This document shows, piece by piece, positions 16,592-25,409 of a stretch of DNA of 64,000 bases (positions are counted from its first letter, which is position 1; every line of letters starts with the position of its first letter). The position numbers were made by a program, and so were the translations under genes. Where the stretch lies: NCBI RefSeq assembly GCF_004331175.1, contig NZ_SJOD01000004.1:1-64000 (forward strand). Reading direction: 5' to 3'. The notes below the pieces were generated by a model. The model ran no database searches. It was not told where the DNA came from and was given only the letters and a program-made list of their open reading frames with translations. This DNA comes from Acinetobacter sp. ANC 4178. Its GTDB lineage: Bacteria > Pseudomonadota > Gammaproteobacteria > Pseudomonadales > Moraxellaceae.

Positions 16592-16960
16592 TTAAAATTG
16601 AATTAGACGTTCAGTGGATTGTACGGCATCGGCAAGTTCACCTAAACCGACCAATTCAAAGCCATGCGCTAAGTTATGTTGGTCAATATTGTGTCTTTTT
16701 GCATTTTCTTCATCTGTGATACCCCTTGCCAAAGCTGCACTTACACAAACAGGTAAGCGAATACTAAGTTTCTGCCACTCTGTCGTGAGGTTGCGTTGGT
16801 CATCAGGTACCCATTGCAGGGCGTTGGCTACGGAAACTCCGTCTTGATAAAAGAAAACACGGAATGCTTCTTGCTGTGTATGTAACGCTTGTGCAAGCCC
16901 GAGTGCATGCCAAGCATGAATAGATGTAGGAGCAGAGGTAATTAACAGTAATGTACTCAT
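16592..16960 (-). CDS. tusD: Sulfurtransferase TusD (DsrE family)
   Basis: A 122-residue DsrE-family protein. The cysteine in LPVCVSAALARGI is in the position of E. coli TusD Cys78, which receives sulfur from TusA. LLLITSAPTSIHAWHALGLAQAL begins the DsrE fold. The downstream ARGITDEENAKRH segment is family-typical. The ATG at 16960 is used; a GTG three codons earlier is possible. First gene of tusDCBE, divergent from the galE-like gene. TusA and MnmA are not in the window. Confidence 0.9.
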   Translation of the reverse strand: MSTLLLITSAPTSIHAWHALGLAQALHTQQEAFRVFFYQDGVSVANALQWVPDDQRNLTTEWQKLSIRLPVCVSAALARGITDEENAKRHNIDQHNLAHGFELVGLGELADAVQSTERLIQF

Positions 16961-17031
16961 GGAATTCACTTAAAGGCTGTACCAATCGAAACTTGGAACG
17001 TCCAGACTTCATAAGAAAAAGGTAGTATACA

Positions 17032-18036
17032 ATGATTTTAGTAACTGGTGGATTAGGCTTTATAGGCTCGCATGTCGCTCTTAGCTTAATGGCTCAGGGG
17101 CAGGAAGTCATTATTGTAGATAATTTGTCCAACGCCAATCTACAGACCTTGGAAAGACTGGAGTACATCTCTGGGATGTATGTTCCATTTGCAAAGCTAG
17201 ATATTCGCAACACGCCTGCTTTGAATAAGGTCTTTGAACAGTACACAGTCAATGCTGTTGTACATACGGCTGGGTTCAAATCTTTGCAAGAGTCGGTGTT
17301 AAAGCCACTTGAGTATTACAATGACAATGTCAGTAGTATTATGAGCTTAATGCGTGCCATGCAACGAACGGGCGTACGTCATTTGGTGCATTTGTCGAGT
17401 TTAGCGGTATATGGTGAATCGGGTCTTGATCTTAAGGAAGATACGCCATTTAACTATGCTTACCCCAATCCGTATATTAAGTCTCAACAAATGATTGAGG
17501 AAATTATACGCGACACCTTTAAGACCGATGAAGAATGGAATATTGCCATTCTAAGATTGGGGAATGTGGTGGGTGCATTTGAACATGGTGTTTTAGGTGA
17601 ATTTGTACAGCCATTGCCGAAAAATATTGTGCCATTGGCAATGCAGGTTGCAGCACGACAGCGCGAATATATTGATTTGCATAAGCAAGCAAAAACGGCC
17701 GATGGTACTGTAGAGCGCGGATTTGTACACGTTCTGGATAGTTGTGATGCGGTGATTGCTGCTTTGAAATGGCTATATACCCAACAGCATACGTGTGAAG
17801 CGTTTAATATTGCAGGTGAAAATTATTCGATTCAAAGTTTGTTGCAACAGATTGCTCAGGTAACAAGTGCTGAAATCAAGACAATGGATACTGATTACGC
17901 GATTGGTCAAGAGCTAGATCAGCTTGGAGCGAATACAGAGAAAGCGGAACAGCTTTTAGGCTGGAAAGCAAACCGTAGTTTGACCCAGATGTTGGAAGAT
18001 GAGTGGCGTTTTTATCAAAATACGTTACGCGCATAA
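17032..18036 (+). CDS. galE: GalE-like UDP-sugar epimerase (atypical active site)
   Basis: A 334-residue extended short-chain dehydrogenase. The N-terminal TGGLGFIGSHVALSL binds NAD, and VDNLSNANLQTLERL is GalE-like. VHTAGFKSLQESVLKPLEYY and HLSSLAVYGES (equivalent of Ser124) follow. The catalytic YxxxK motif reads NPYIKSQQMIE, so the lysine that E. coli GalE has at position 153 is glutamine (codon CAA). GalE interconverts UDP-glucose and UDP-galactose for surface polysaccharides. With the Lys missing, activity may be altered or lost, and the exact substrate is unsure. It is about 25-30 residues shorter in loops than some relatives but otherwise intact. It is divergent from tusDCBE. Confidence 0.78.
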   Translation: MILVTGGLGFIGSHVALSLMAQGQEVIIVDNLSNANLQTLERLEYISGMYVPFAKLDIRNTPALNKVFEQYTVNAVVHTAGFKSLQESVLKPLEYYNDNVSSIMSLMRAMQRTGVRHLVHLSSLAVYGESGLDLKEDTPFNYAYPNPYIKSQQMIEEIIRDTFKTDEEWNIAILRLGNVVGAFEHGVLGEFVQPLPKNIVPLAMQVAARQREYIDLHKQAKTADGTVERGFVHVLDSCDAVIAALKWLYTQQHTCEAFNIAGENYSIQSLLQQIAQVTSAEIKTMDTDYAIGQELDQLGANTEKAEQLLGWKANRSLTQMLEDEWRFYQNTLRA

Positions 18037-18058
18037 ATAAATCAAAACCAGAGTAAGC

Positions 18059-18071
18059 GATAATTATTATC
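18059..18071. promoter_or_regulatory. Fur-box-like palindrome before fumC
   Basis: GATAAT-T-ATTATC is an exact match to the core of the 7-1-7 Fur box (TGATAATNATTATCA), lying in a wider inverted repeat (GAGTAAG...TTTACTC, 18051-18079). It sits about 95 bases before the fumC start. Iron-repressed fumC is known in Pseudomonas. No T tract follows, so it is not a simple terminator. Confidence 0.6.
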
Positions 18072-18167
18072 GTTTACTCAATCTAAATATTGCATTAAAA
18101 TAACAAAGCTATTCAATACCTGAATAAGTAAAAAGATCATAGATAGATAAAGAAGATAGAGGTAAAC

Positions 18168-19562
18168 ATGCAGACACGTATTGAACATGACACCATGGGT
18201 GAAGTTGAAGTTCCTGTAGACGCAATGTGGGGGGCGCAGACTCAGCGAAGTTTACAGAACTTTAAAATTGGTGGTGAACGTTTACCTCGACCGATGATCC
18301 GAGCGATGGGGCTTGTAAAAAAAGCTGCAGCGCTCACCAATGCAGATTTGAAGCAAATTCCTCAAGAATTAGCACACTATATTGTCGATGCAGCAGAAGA
18401 AGTGATTCAAGGACAGTGGGACAGCCAATTTCCACTGGTCGTTTGGCAAACAGGTTCAGGTACGCAAAGTAACATGAACTGCAATGAAGTGATTGCCAAT
18501 GTCGCCAATCAAAAATTAGGCAATCCTCTTGGTGCACAAAAACCTGTACATCCAAATGACCATGTAAACCGTGCACAATCAACCAATGATTCATTTCCTA
18601 CCGCAATTCATGTTGCAGCAAGTTTGCAAATTAACGAGTTATTGATTCCCGCAGTAACACAATTGCGTAACACCTTGGATGCTAAAGCTCAAGAATTTAA
18701 TGACATTGTGAAAATTGGACGTACTCATTTACAAGATGCAACGCCGTTAACTTTGGGGCAAGAGTTTAGTGGTTATGTATCCCAGCTAGATCATGGTTTA
18801 AAACGTCTACATCAGGCATTGTCAGGCTTATATGAGTTGCCTTTAGGGGGAACGGCTGTTGGTACTGGGTTAAATGCGCATCCTGATTATGCAGAAAAAG
18901 CAGCAGAGCAATTATCTCAGCTTACTGGACTCCCTTTTGTTACAGCACCAAATAAATTTGAGGCTCTTGCTGGACGTGATGCAGCGGTATTTGCATCTGG
19001 TGCATTAAAAACACTGGCAGCGAGTTTGAATAAAATTGCCAATGATATTCGTTGGTTGGCCAGTGGTCCGCGCTGTGGTTTTGGTGAAATTCGTATTCCC
19101 GAAAATGAACCAGGTTCAAGTATTATGCCTGGTAAAGTCAATCCAACCCAAAGCGAAGCTATGACCATGGTGGTTGCACAAGTGTTGGGGAATGATACAA
19201 CCATTAATGTTGCAGGTGCTTCAGGGAATTTTGAACTGAATGTATTTATGCCTGTGATTGCCTATAACTTATTGCAGTCTATTCAACTATTAGGCGATGC
19301 ATGTAATAGTTTTAATGAGCATTGTGCGGTCGGTATTGAACCAAACAAAGAAAAAATTGATTACTTCCTCCATAACTCACTAATGTTGGTTACAGCATTG
19401 AACCCTGTGATTGGATATGAAAATGCCGCGAAAGTTGCCAAAACTGCTTATAAGGAAGGTAAAACTTTAAAACAAGTGGCTGTAGAACTGCAATTGGTGA
19501 CAGAAGAGCAATTTGATGAAGTGGTGCGTCCAGAAAATATGGTTTCTCCGAACGTAAAATAG
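18168..19562 (+). CDS. fumC: Fumarate hydratase, class II
   Basis: A 464-residue iron-independent fumarase of the TCA cycle (fumarate to L-malate). The class signature [16 protein letters not shown] lies near residue 316-330, and the B-site region [19 protein letters not shown] and active-site [17 protein letters not shown] are complete. The Shine-Dalgarno AGAGGT precedes the ATG. Unlike class I fumarases it has no Fe-S cluster, so production under iron limitation makes sense, in line with the Fur-like box upstream. Followed after 90 bases by an unrelated small gene. Confidence 0.97.
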   Translation: MQTRIEHDTMGEVEVPVDAMWGAQTQRSLQNFKIGGERLPRPMIRAMGLVKKAAALTNADLKQIPQELAHYIVDAAEEVIQGQWDSQFPLVVWQTGSGTQSNMNCNEVIANVANQKLGNPLGAQKPVHPNDHVNRAQSTNDSFPTAIHVAASLQINELLIPAVTQLRNTLDAKAQEFNDIVKIGRTHLQDATPLTLGQEFSGYVSQLDHGLKRLHQALSGLYELPLGGTAVGTGLNAHPDYAEKAAEQLSQLTGLPFVTAPNKFEALAGRDAAVFASGALKTLAASLNKIANDIRWLASGPRCGFGEIRIPENEPGSSIMPGKVNPTQSEAMTMVVAQVLGNDTTINVAGASGNFELNVFMPVIAYNLLQSIQLLGDACNSFNEHCAVGIEPNKEKIDYFLHNSLMLVTALNPVIGYENAAKVAKTAYKEGKTLKQVAVELQLVTEEQFDEVVRPENMVSPNVK

Positions 19563-19652
19563 GCTGCTGTAAAAGGAAACAAGATCAGCGGTTTTTATCT
19601 GACGCAGATGTGCGTACAATATGCATTAGATTTTTACCGCTGATGATGACCT

Positions 19653-20147
19653 ATGCTCGATATTTATTTAACAGATGTTCAGAAACATGTGCAGTTTAAG
19701 GATTACCCTGGCGAGCATCCTGTTAAATTTATTCTTAATTTCAAAAAGATTTTCCCAAGTGTAATGGAACTATTGCTTCCAGTATTACCTGAAAATGAAA
19801 ATTTAGAGGAAATGACATGGGAATCAAACACTGAAGATTTTGAATTATTTAAGTTGCTTTTAAGTGGTTGGGGTGTGATTGAATTGCGCTTAAGTGCTTT
19901 GGCAAAATTTAAAGACAAAAAATTTGCAGATGAACTAGTTAAGCGTGCACAACAAAAGCGCAAAACTGATGCCCAAAAACATGCAACATTGAAAACAGTA
20001 GAACTTGATTACCTATTCATGCACGAAATTCATGCTTTGATTGACGCTGAGTTGGTTGAGCTGGGTGAAAAATTCTATTTACCAACATTAAGAGAAATCT
20101 GGAAAGCCCACCTTCCAAATAATGTATTACAAGCCAATCTAGCTTAA
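19653..20147 (+). CDS. Hypothetical protein (164 aa)
   Basis: A soluble 164-residue protein with no family I recognise. The middle is helical and charged (KFKDKKFADELVKRAQQKRKTDAQKH), and a HEIHALIDAELVELGEKFY segment follows. No signal peptide or membrane segment is visible. It follows fumC on the same strand after 90 bases and ends in a strong terminator, so it may share the fumC transcript. Probably genus-restricted. Confidence 0.7.
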   Translation: MLDIYLTDVQKHVQFKDYPGEHPVKFILNFKKIFPSVMELLLPVLPENENLEEMTWESNTEDFELFKLLLSGWGVIELRLSALAKFKDKKFADELVKRAQQKRKTDAQKHATLKTVELDYLFMHEIHALIDAELVELGEKFYLPTLREIWKAHLPNNVLQANLA

Positions 20148-20174
20148 GATTGATTAAAGCTCCTGATTTAAAAT

Positions 20175-20211
20175 AAAAAACCATTTGGCATCAACGGCTA
20201 AATGGTTTTTT
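20175..20211 (+). terminator. Intrinsic terminator
   Basis: AAAAAACCATTT (20175-20186) pairs with AAATGGTTTTTT (20200-20211), a 12-bp stem with a 13-base loop. It closes the fumC/164-residue unit. Confidence 0.88.
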
Positions 20212-20432
20212 ATTCGCTAAATGATCGAATAGGATCATAAATTTTAGTTTTATTCTAAACATTGTATAAGTGTTTCTTAAGTTTATTTTTTACCAAATAT
20301 AAAAAATATAGATATGTTTTTTCTTAATATTTATAAGTAAGTTGGAATTGATTTTGCATAATATTCAAGATCAGCAAAGTGCTGGCTAAGTATCTCCTTT
20401 GACTAAACCATCATTCAAATAAGGCATGCAAC

Positions 20433-21035
20433 ATGGCAAATGAATTCCTGAACTTAATTGAACAGCGCCGTACCATTTATGCATTGGCAAAAAATGTAGA
20501 GCAAACACCTGAATATTTATCGGATTTAATCCAACGAACGATTCGTGAAAGTCCATCTTCGTTTAATTCACAGTCTTCGCGCGCCGTGATTTTATTTAAT
20601 GCAGAACATGAAAAATTTTGGAACTTTGTAAATCAAGAGCTACAGACTTATGCAACGGATGAAGCTGCAGCAGCAAAAACAGCTGCTAAAATGGACAGTT
20701 TTTCCGCAGGGGTGGGGACAGTTTTGTTCTTTGAGGATATGAGTGTTGTTGAAGATTTACAAACCCGTTTTGCCTTATATGCAGAAAACTTTCCAATTTG
20801 GGCTGAGCATTCAACCGCAATGGCTCAATTTGCAACATGGACAGCATTGCATACAGAAGGGCTAGGGGCTTCTTTACAGCATTACAATCCAATTGTAGAT
20901 AAGCAAGTTCATGCAGAATGGAACATTCCAAAAAACTGGAAGTTGAGGGCACAACTGGTATTTGGTTCAATCGAGGCTGAAGCCAAAGCAAAGACTTATA
21001 TTGAAAATACGGAACGATTTAAAGTTTTCCAATAA
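20433..21035 (+). CDS. Nitroreductase-family oxidoreductase
   Basis: A 200-residue FMN-binding protein of the short nitroreductase branch related to fungal Frm2/Hbn1. The start FLNLIEQRRTIYALAKN has the RR/S-type FMN phosphate contact, PSSFNSQSSRAVILF is the conserved Gln-Ser-Ser loop, and ALHTEGLGASLQHYN is the dimer/FMN segment. Such proteins reduce nitroaromatics or affect lipid signalling; the natural substrate is unknown. It stands alone, with its own promoter region and a strong terminator downstream. Confidence 0.88.
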   Translation: MANEFLNLIEQRRTIYALAKNVEQTPEYLSDLIQRTIRESPSSFNSQSSRAVILFNAEHEKFWNFVNQELQTYATDEAAAAKTAAKMDSFSAGVGTVLFFEDMSVVEDLQTRFALYAENFPIWAEHSTAMAQFATWTALHTEGLGASLQHYNPIVDKQVHAEWNIPKNWKLRAQLVFGSIEAEAKAKTYIENTERFKVFQ

Positions 21036-21174
21036 ATCAGCCGTCGAGGTTAGAAACTAGGTCTATAACGTCTCCTTTCAAAGAAGATTTAGATGATTAA
21101 GCAATAGGTCAAATTAATGTAGATCTGTGAAAATTGTTTTGTATTAAGTTTTCTATCTATCACGATTTGAGTTC

Positions 21175-21201
21175 AAAGTGGTTTGCATCGCAAACCACTT
21201 T
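21175..21201 (+). terminator. Intrinsic terminator
   Basis: AAAGTGGTTTGC pairs perfectly with GCAAACCACTTT around a 3-base loop, followed by more T. It lies 140 bases after the nitroreductase-like gene, and may also block read-through from the opposing LysR gene. Confidence 0.88.
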
Positions 21202-21274
21202 TTTATTACGGAAAACAAAATTATTGAGATGTTAAAAATAGCCTAAGCATATTTATGCCTATTACTCAAATAGC

Positions 21275-22192
21275 CTAAGCAAAAATATAATTAATTTGCT
21301 GACGCAGAAAAACATGTCTTAAATTTTGATTTAGATCTTTATGCCAAAACATTCCCATTTTCATATACGGTAATTCAGCAGGAACAGGGAAAATATTTAA
21401 AGATGAGCCGACTTGTAAATGAGACAGAATTGTCTCAGGTAAGGTTAAAATCGCTTGATCATTTTGCGCTAATATTTGGAGTGCAGTAGAGTAGTGCTGG
21501 CAACGTAATAAAATATTCCGATTGAGTTGCTGGCGTTGTAAGTAAATATCCTCAAGTAATAATCCTGTACGGCGGGAAGATACGCCAATATGTGGGGAGG
21601 AAAAATAACTAATTTCACTCATTTGAGCTTGTTGAGTACAGACAACAAAACGATCATGTACCAATGCTTGAAATTGGATTTTTTCTCCAAAATTTTGTTC
21701 CAGATCCATCACAAAATCGATTTGCTGCGCAGCCAAATCAGCAACAACGGTTTTACGATCTAATTTAATACTTGTAAATTGAATCGCTAAATTCAGTTGT
21801 TGGAAATGTTGGAAAATACGAGGAAAGATGATGGGTTCAATTTCATCATGTACTGCAATTTTAAGTGTTTTGACCATATTCGGTTCAAAGCTATGTTTTT
21901 GCAGTGAGATAGATTGAATCGCTTGCAACGCATTTTTAATGATGGGATAACTTTGTTCTGCAAACGGCGTAGGCAACATTTGATTGCCAGCACGGATAAA
22001 CAAGTCATCCTGCAATTGCTGTCGTAGGCGCTGTAAAGCATGACTTGCGGCTGATTGGGTAATACTAAGCATGTGTGCAGCTTTAGAAATACTTTTCAGC
22101 TCGAAAATAGCAATAAACAATGGATAGAGATTGATATCAATTCGGTAAAATGTCGCCAAATCCATACCTGTATTATTATGAATTTTGTTCAT
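21275..22192 (-). CDS. LysR-family transcriptional regulator
   Basis: A 305-residue LysR regulator. The helix-turn-helix occupies about residues 18-75 (FIAIFELKSISKAAHMLSITQSAASHALQRLR in family pattern), followed by the effector-binding domain. It is divergent from the acyl-CoA dehydrogenase operon across 92 bases, the classical arrangement for a LysR activator and its target. The inducer is presumably a pathway intermediate, not readable here. Confidence 0.92.
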   Translation of the reverse strand: MNKIHNNTGMDLATFYRIDINLYPLFIAIFELKSISKAAHMLSITQSAASHALQRLRQQLQDDLFIRAGNQMLPTPFAEQSYPIIKNALQAIQSISLQKHSFEPNMVKTLKIAVHDEIEPIIFPRIFQHFQQLNLAIQFTSIKLDRKTVVADLAAQQIDFVMDLEQNFGEKIQFQALVHDRFVVCTQQAQMSEISYFSSPHIGVSSRRTGLLLEDIYLQRQQLNRNILLRCQHYSTALQILAQNDQAILTLPETILSHLQVGSSLNIFPVPAELPYMKMGMFWHKDLNQNLRHVFLRQQINYIFA

Positions 22193-22284
22193 AGTTAAAG
22201 ATTAAATAAAATCATTTCATTCATACTAATTTTCAAGCTAATGTACTGTAAAGCAAAAATATACAAAACTCACAGGATAAACCT

Positions 22285-23523
22285 ATGTTTGAACTCTCAG
22301 CATGTGCCAAAGACTATATAGAACGTACGAAAGCATTTATTGCAAATGAAATTGAGCCAATAGAAAATGAGTTTTGGAATGAAGTACATCGCTTGAATCC
22401 AAGTGGGGATTGGACTCAGTGGCAATGGCCAGCGCAATTAGAACAATTAAAAGCTAAAGCTCAAGCCGCAGGTTTATGGAATATGTTTTTGCCTGATCCA
22501 GTATTGGGTGCAGGGCTTTCAGTGCAAGAATATGCGCATATTGCAGAATTAACAGGTCGCAGCTTAATTGCACCAACTGTATTCAATTGTAATGCCCCTG
22601 ACAGTGGCAATATGGAAGTACTATGGCGCTATGGCAGTGAACAACAAAAACAACAATGGTTAACGCCGTTATTGGACGGAAAAATCCGTTCAGTATTTTG
22701 TATGACTGAACCCGCAGTTGCTTCGAGTGATGCAACCAATATGCAGGCGACTGCTGTAATTGAAGGTGATGAAATTGTCCTAAATGGGCGTAAATGGTGG
22801 TCGTCGGGCTTAGGTGATCCAAATGCCAAAATCATTATTTTTATGGCACATACACCTGATGAAACCAAAGATCGTCATCATCAACATTCGATGGTACTAG
22901 TGCCCATTGATTCTAAAGGTGTAACCATCGAGCGTATGTTACCCGTATTTGGGGATTATGATGCTCCCCATGGTCATGGCGAAATTAGCTTTAATAATGT
23001 GCGTGTTCCTGTGTCGAATTTTATTGGTGGCGCAGGTCAGGGCTTTGAAATCGCACAAGGCCGTCTAGGGCCTGGTCGTATTCACCACTGTATGCGCTGT
23101 GTAGGGGCAGCGGAAAAATCATTAGAATTGATGATTGACCGTGGGATGAGTCGAACTGCATTTGGAAAAGAAATTCTGAAATTGGGTGGTAACTTAGAAC
23201 GTGTTGCGGAAGCACGTGTTGCGATTGATCAAGCACGTTTATTGACTTTATATGCTGCATATAAAATGGATACGTTAGGTAATATGGCTGCCTTAACTGA
23301 AATTTCTGCCATTAAAGTGGTTGCACCAAGTGTATTGGAAAAAGTGGTCGATATGGCAATACAAATTCACGGTGGTGCAGGTGTTTCTCGTGATACTCCA
23401 TTGACTGGATTCTTTGCCCAAGCACGCAGTCTACGTTTGGCCGATGGCCCTGATGAAGTGCATAAAGGTATGATTGCAAAACTTGAACTGAAAAAGCATG
23501 GATACGGCGCGCGCAAAAAATAA
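22285..23523 (+). CDS. Acyl-CoA dehydrogenase (ACAD10/11-like)
   Basis: A 412-residue FAD flavoenzyme. CMTEPAVASSDATNM is the substrate/FAD loop, GRKWWSSGLGDPNAKI is the middle beta-domain motif typical of the ACAD10/11 branch, and the C-terminal IQIHGGAGVSRDTPLTGFFAQAR, shown here in part, is the ACAD signature region. It oxidises the C2-C3 bond of an acyl-CoA or acts on phosphorylated hydroxyacyl-CoA. SD AGGAT precedes the ATG. First gene of a four-gene operon under a divergent LysR. Pairing with an APH-fold kinase mirrors the fused domains of animal ACAD10/11. Confidence 0.92.
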   Translation: MFELSACAKDYIERTKAFIANEIEPIENEFWNEVHRLNPSGDWTQWQWPAQLEQLKAKAQAAGLWNMFLPDPVLGAGLSVQEYAHIAELTGRSLIAPTVFNCNAPDSGNMEVLWRYGSEQQKQQWLTPLLDGKIRSVFCMTEPAVASSDATNMQATAVIEGDEIVLNGRKWWSSGLGDPNAKIIIFMAHTPDETKDRHHQHSMVLVPIDSKGVTIERMLPVFGDYDAPHGHGEISFNNVRVPVSNFIGGAGQGFEIAQGRLGPGRIHHCMRCVGAAEKSLELMIDRGMSRTAFGKEILKLGGNLERVAEARVAIDQARLLTLYAAYKMDTLGNMAALTEISAIKVVAPSVLEKVVDMAIQIHGGAGVSRDTPLTGFFAQARSLRLADGPDEVHKGMIAKLELKKHGYGARKK

Positions 23524-23578
23524 AGCTGTGGTAAAAGTAGGTAAAGCATTCATATTCTAAAAATTAGGGATAACAAGT

Positions 23579-24700
23579 ATGTCGGTAATTGATGTTGGTG
23601 GCAGTGTACGGGAAGGTGAAGAGCTGGATGTACAGGCTGTAGAAGACTGGCTAAAGTCACAAGGCGTCGTTTTAGAGGGGCAAGTTGAAGTCACACAATA
23701 TTCTGGTGGGGCTTCAAATTGGACGTATCGCCTAAAATATGACAATACTGATCTTATTCTGCGCCGCCCACCCAAAGGGACTAAAGCAAAATCTGCCCAT
23801 GATATGGCACGTGAATATACTGTGCAGAAAAATCTGGCACCGTTTTATCCTGTATTACCTGAAATGATTGGGCTTTGTCAGGATGAATCTGTCTTGGGTT
23901 GTGACTTTTACGTTATGAAGCGGATTGCGGGTATTATTCCACGTGCAAAACTCCCACCAGAATTACATTTTTCTGAAGCGCAAGTGCATCAGTTATGTGT
24001 GAATGTGATTGATAAACTGATTGAATTGCATCAAGTACCCTATCAAGGTACAGAGCTAGAAAAATTAGGCAAAGGAGAAGGCTATTGCCGTAGACAGGTT
24101 GAAGGTTGGGATCAGCGCTTTGAGAAAGCCCATACGCTGAATGTACCGACCTTTAAATTTGTACGTAAGTGGCTGATTGATAATATCCCTGAAGATTCAG
24201 CAACTTGTTTGATCCATAATGATTGGCGTTTTGATAATGTGATTTTAGATCCTGAAGATCCAACTCAAGTGATTGGGGTTTTGGATTGGGAAATGGCAAC
24301 GCTTGGTGATCCGCTCATGGATTTGGGTTCAGCGTTGGCATACTGGGTTGAAGAAAAGGATAGTAAAATTTTTAAAGCGACACGGCGCCAACCCACCAAT
24401 ATGCAAGGCATGTTTACCCGTAAGCAAGTTGTAGAATATTACTTGGAAAAGACAGGATTGCAGCCTGAAAACTGGACCTTTTATGAGGTGTTTGGCATCT
24501 TCCGTTTAGCGGTTATTGCACAGCAAATTTATTATCGTTATTTCCATAAACAAACCAATAATCCTGCGTTTAAGGATTTTTGGGTCATTATTCATGCCTT
24601 ACATATTCGTGCGCTAAAACTGATTGGCATGCAAAAGCTGGAAGCCAATGAAATTGCACATAAATATATGGAAAAATTTAAGGAAATCCTAGAAAAATGA
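23579..24700 (+). CDS. APH-fold kinase (ACAD10/LvaA-like)
   Basis: A 373-residue phosphotransferase of the aminoglycoside-phosphotransferase fold. SGGASNWTYRL corresponds to the nucleotide loop, the Brenner motif is HNDWRFDNVI, and DWEMATLGDPLMD is the metal-binding segment. It is not an antibiotic-resistance enzyme by context: it lies between an acyl-CoA dehydrogenase and a phosphatase-like gene. LvaA of Pseudomonas putida, of the same type, phosphorylates 4-hydroxyacyl-CoA, and I infer a similar substrate. Its last codons overlap the next start by 4 bases (ATGA). Confidence 0.88.
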   Translation: MSVIDVGGSVREGEELDVQAVEDWLKSQGVVLEGQVEVTQYSGGASNWTYRLKYDNTDLILRRPPKGTKAKSAHDMAREYTVQKNLAPFYPVLPEMIGLCQDESVLGCDFYVMKRIAGIIPRAKLPPELHFSEAQVHQLCVNVIDKLIELHQVPYQGTELEKLGKGEGYCRRQVEGWDQRFEKAHTLNVPTFKFVRKWLIDNIPEDSATCLIHNDWRFDNVILDPEDPTQVIGVLDWEMATLGDPLMDLGSALAYWVEEKDSKIFKATRRQPTNMQGMFTRKQVVEYYLEKTGLQPENWTFYEVFGIFRLAVIAQQIYYRYFHKQTNNPAFKDFWVIIHALHIRALKLIGMQKLEANEIAHKYMEKFKEILEK

Positions 24701-25395
24701 CCACCATTTATTTGATCCGTCATGGGCAAGCTTCTTTTGGTGCTGAAAGTTATGACAAGCTTTCGGAAAAAGGAGAATTACAAGCACAACGATTGGGGCA
24801 ATATTTCAAGCAAATTTTAAAAGAGTCACCGTATGTAGTGGCAGGTTCCATGCAACGACATCAACAAACAGCACAACTGGCTTTGGCGGAGTGTTTTCCA
24901 CAGAGCCAAGTGGTGACAGATTCGCAATGGAATGAATTCAACCATCAACAAGTTTTTGCTAAATATGAGCCAAGATTCAAAGAGCCACATTTATTGAAAT
25001 CTGATGTTGCGCAGCATGTAAATCCGCGTGCGTATATGGCAAAAATTTTTGAAGGCGCAATTGAGCGTTGGACAGGCGGCGAATATCACCATGAATATGA
25101 GGAATCTTGGCCATTATTTAAAGATCGGGTAGAAACGGCATTGCAAGATTTGTGTAATGAATTGGCGCAGACCAAGCCTCGTTATGTGGTCGTGTTTACC
25201 TCTGGTGGCGTAATTTCTGTTGCTGCGGGAAAAATTCTGGAGCTGAACCCCAATCGAACTTTTGCGTTGAATTGGGCAATTACAAATACCAGCATGACCA
25301 CTTTGCGCTTAGTTGGAAATGAACCGCAATTACTCAGTTTAAATGAGCATCATTTTATTAAAGCAGATGACTCAGAACTTTTAACATGGATATAA
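24697..25395 (+). CDS. Histidine phosphatase family protein
   Basis: A 232-residue member of the phosphoglycerate-mutase-like branch. The N-terminal LIRHGQASFGAESYDKLS carries the phospho-acceptor RHG, and GSMQRHQQTAQLA the second arginine. FTSGGVISVAAGK has the late part of the active site, with Ser-Gly in place of the His found in many members. It might remove phosphate from an intermediate made by the preceding kinase, but this is inferred from position. It overlaps the kinase gene by 4 bases. Confidence 0.85.
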   Translation: MTTIYLIRHGQASFGAESYDKLSEKGELQAQRLGQYFKQILKESPYVVAGSMQRHQQTAQLALAECFPQSQVVTDSQWNEFNHQQVFAKYEPRFKEPHLLKSDVAQHVNPRAYMAKIFEGAIERWTGGEYHHEYEESWPLFKDRVETALQDLCNELAQTKPRYVVVFTSGGVISVAAGKILELNPNRTFALNWAITNTSMTTLRLVGNEPQLLSLNEHHFIKADDSELLTWI

Positions 25396-25409
25396 AAAGG
25401 ATTTCACCC

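Noticed and set aside
23579..24700. APH-fold gene as an aminoglycoside-resistance gene
   Set aside because: The operon setting with an acyl-CoA dehydrogenase and the ACAD10/LvaA-like sequence point to a metabolic kinase.
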